Shown piece after piece: positions 63,123 through 64,000 of a stretch of DNA of 64,000 nt (the first letter of the stretch is position 1; every line of letters starts with the position of its first letter). The notes under the pieces were generated by a model, which made no database searches, was not told where the DNA came from, and was given only the letters and a program-made list of their open reading frames with translations. The stretch covers positions 45,940,626 to 46,004,625 of the forward strand of contig CM034242.1 in the NCBI GenBank assembly GCA_019916065.1. The letters run 5' to 3'. Position numbers and translations under genes: made by a program. Source of the stretch: Vitellaria paradoxa. Lineage: Eukaryota > Streptophyta > Magnoliopsida > Ericales > Sapotaceae.

Positions 63123-64000
63123 ATGAAGCCAAAAATTTTAAGCTGGAATGTGAGAGGCTGCTATGGTCTGCCAAAAAGGTTGTTAATCAAGAACTCCCTT
63201 AGAAAATGGAACCCTGATCTTGTCTGTTTGCAGGAAACCAAGTTAGGTGTGATAGATGAGAATGTAATTAGATTATTATGGGGTGATGTTTGGTATAAAT
63301 GGAAAGCTCTTGATGCAATTGAGTCCTCCGGTGGAATTTTAGTGATGTGGGATAGCAGGAGTCTAAATATGGTGGAGTATGAAGTTGGGATGTTCTCAGT
63401 TTCCTGTTTATTTCAGCATGTAGAGGAGGATATAACCTGGTTCATCACTGGAGTCTATGGTCCAGTGAACTGCAACCTGAAGACTGACTTTCTGCAGGAA
63501 ATTGGAGCAGCTGTCTTTCGCTGGTAGTTTTCGTGGTGTATGGGTGGAGATTTTAATATGGTAAAGTGCATTGAAGATAAATGGAACTGCAGTACAAGAT
63601 CAAAGCAGATGCAAAATTTCTCAGATTTCATAAATGATTTAGAGTGTATTGATCTGCCCTTGAATGGCTGCAAATTCACTTGGAGCAACAGCCGAAGCAA
63701 GTCTAGAATTAATAGATTCCTAGTGTCAAATGATTGGGAGGACTTATTCCCCGAGGTATTCCAAAAATCTATGCCTCGTCTGTTATCCGATCATCACCCA
63801 CTGCTGTTGGATGGGGGAGGATTAAGAAGTGGGCCGAAACCCTTTAGATTTGAGAACAAGTGGCTGCAAGTAGAGGGCTTCACTGATATGGTCGCTACTT
63901 GGTGGCAGGGATACATCTTTAATGGAAGTGCAAGCTACATTTTGTCTCAAAAACTCAAGTGTTTAAAAAATGATCTGAAAAGGTGGAATTTAGAGGAATT
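63123..64000 (+). pseudogene. LINE ORF2, endonuclease part, one nonsense codon, runs off the window
   Basis: Starts MKPKILSWNVRGCYGLPKR and shows the APE-type endonuclease signature in order: SWNVRG, CLQETKLG, ITGVYGPVN, MGGDFNMVK, LNGCKFTWSN and LLSDHHPLLL. A TAG at 63525-63527 (after GAAVFRW) interrupts the domain. Beyond it the same frame stays open to base 64000, so this is a single nonsense change rather than general decay. The reverse transcriptase should lie to the right. The enzyme nicks target DNA to prime reverse transcription. Confidence 0.85.

Overview
This is a window of plant nuclear DNA, almost certainly from an angiosperm and most likely a woody dicot. It is AT-rich with long introns and holds typical plant genes (a 65-aa RPS28, a plant eIF5-mimic/BZW-type protein, a BAH-chromodomain chromomethylase, a plant PP2C with an N-myristoylation start, and the end of an aspartic proteinase). 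The repeats are also plant-like: Copia LTR elements, a LINE, tRNA-derived SINEs, hAT elements and many small Tourist-like MITEs. Splice sites were placed by eye from GT/GC-AG signals, frame continuity and family similarity. In every multi-exon model given as complete, the exon lengths sum to a whole number of codons.

Layout. 2.2-3.5 kb: RPS28 (-), with a 5'UTR intron and a telo-box promoter. 5.1-13.9 kb: eIF5-mimic/BZW gene (+), 8 coding exons, 411 aa. 14-17 kb: intergenic, with a hAT-type MITE and a ~0.9-kb hairpin-forming inverted repeat. 17.0-24.0 kb: CMT3-like chromomethylase (-), 21 coding exons, 851 aa. 24.2-27.7 kb: a SINE interrupted by a decayed hAT transposon, about 210 bp upstream of the chromomethylase ATG. 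27.7-29.6 kb: a second hAT relic in the opposite orientation. 30.6-31.0 kb: a small two-exon gene for a 70-aa protein of unknown function (+). 34.1-38.9 kb: a nearly complete Copia element with broken frames. 39.2-39.5 kb: a SINE with 18-bp target-site duplications. 39.5-50.2 kb: gene-free AT-rich DNA with MITEs. 51.2-55.7 kb: PP2C gene (+), 5 coding exons, 481 aa. 57.9-59.3 kb: the last two coding exons of a membrane/GPI-type aspartic proteinase (-). 59.7-60.8 kb: a truncated second Copia element. 61-64 kb: a LINE running off the right edge.

From memory, the BZW-like, PP2C and A36/A39-type aspartic proteinase genes are also near neighbours in Arabidopsis (around At5g36230-At5g36260, with a paralogous block near At1g65220-At1g65240). 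The window therefore looks like an ancient gene neighbourhood expanded by transposons and by other genes. I see no wholly new biological system. The points most worth a second look are the nested SINE/hAT insertion at the promoter of a transposon-silencing methyltransferase, the large foldback 3' of that gene, the uncharacterised 70-aa protein, the micro-exons and GC-AG intron of the BZW gene, and the aspartic proteinase whose upstream exons are not visible.
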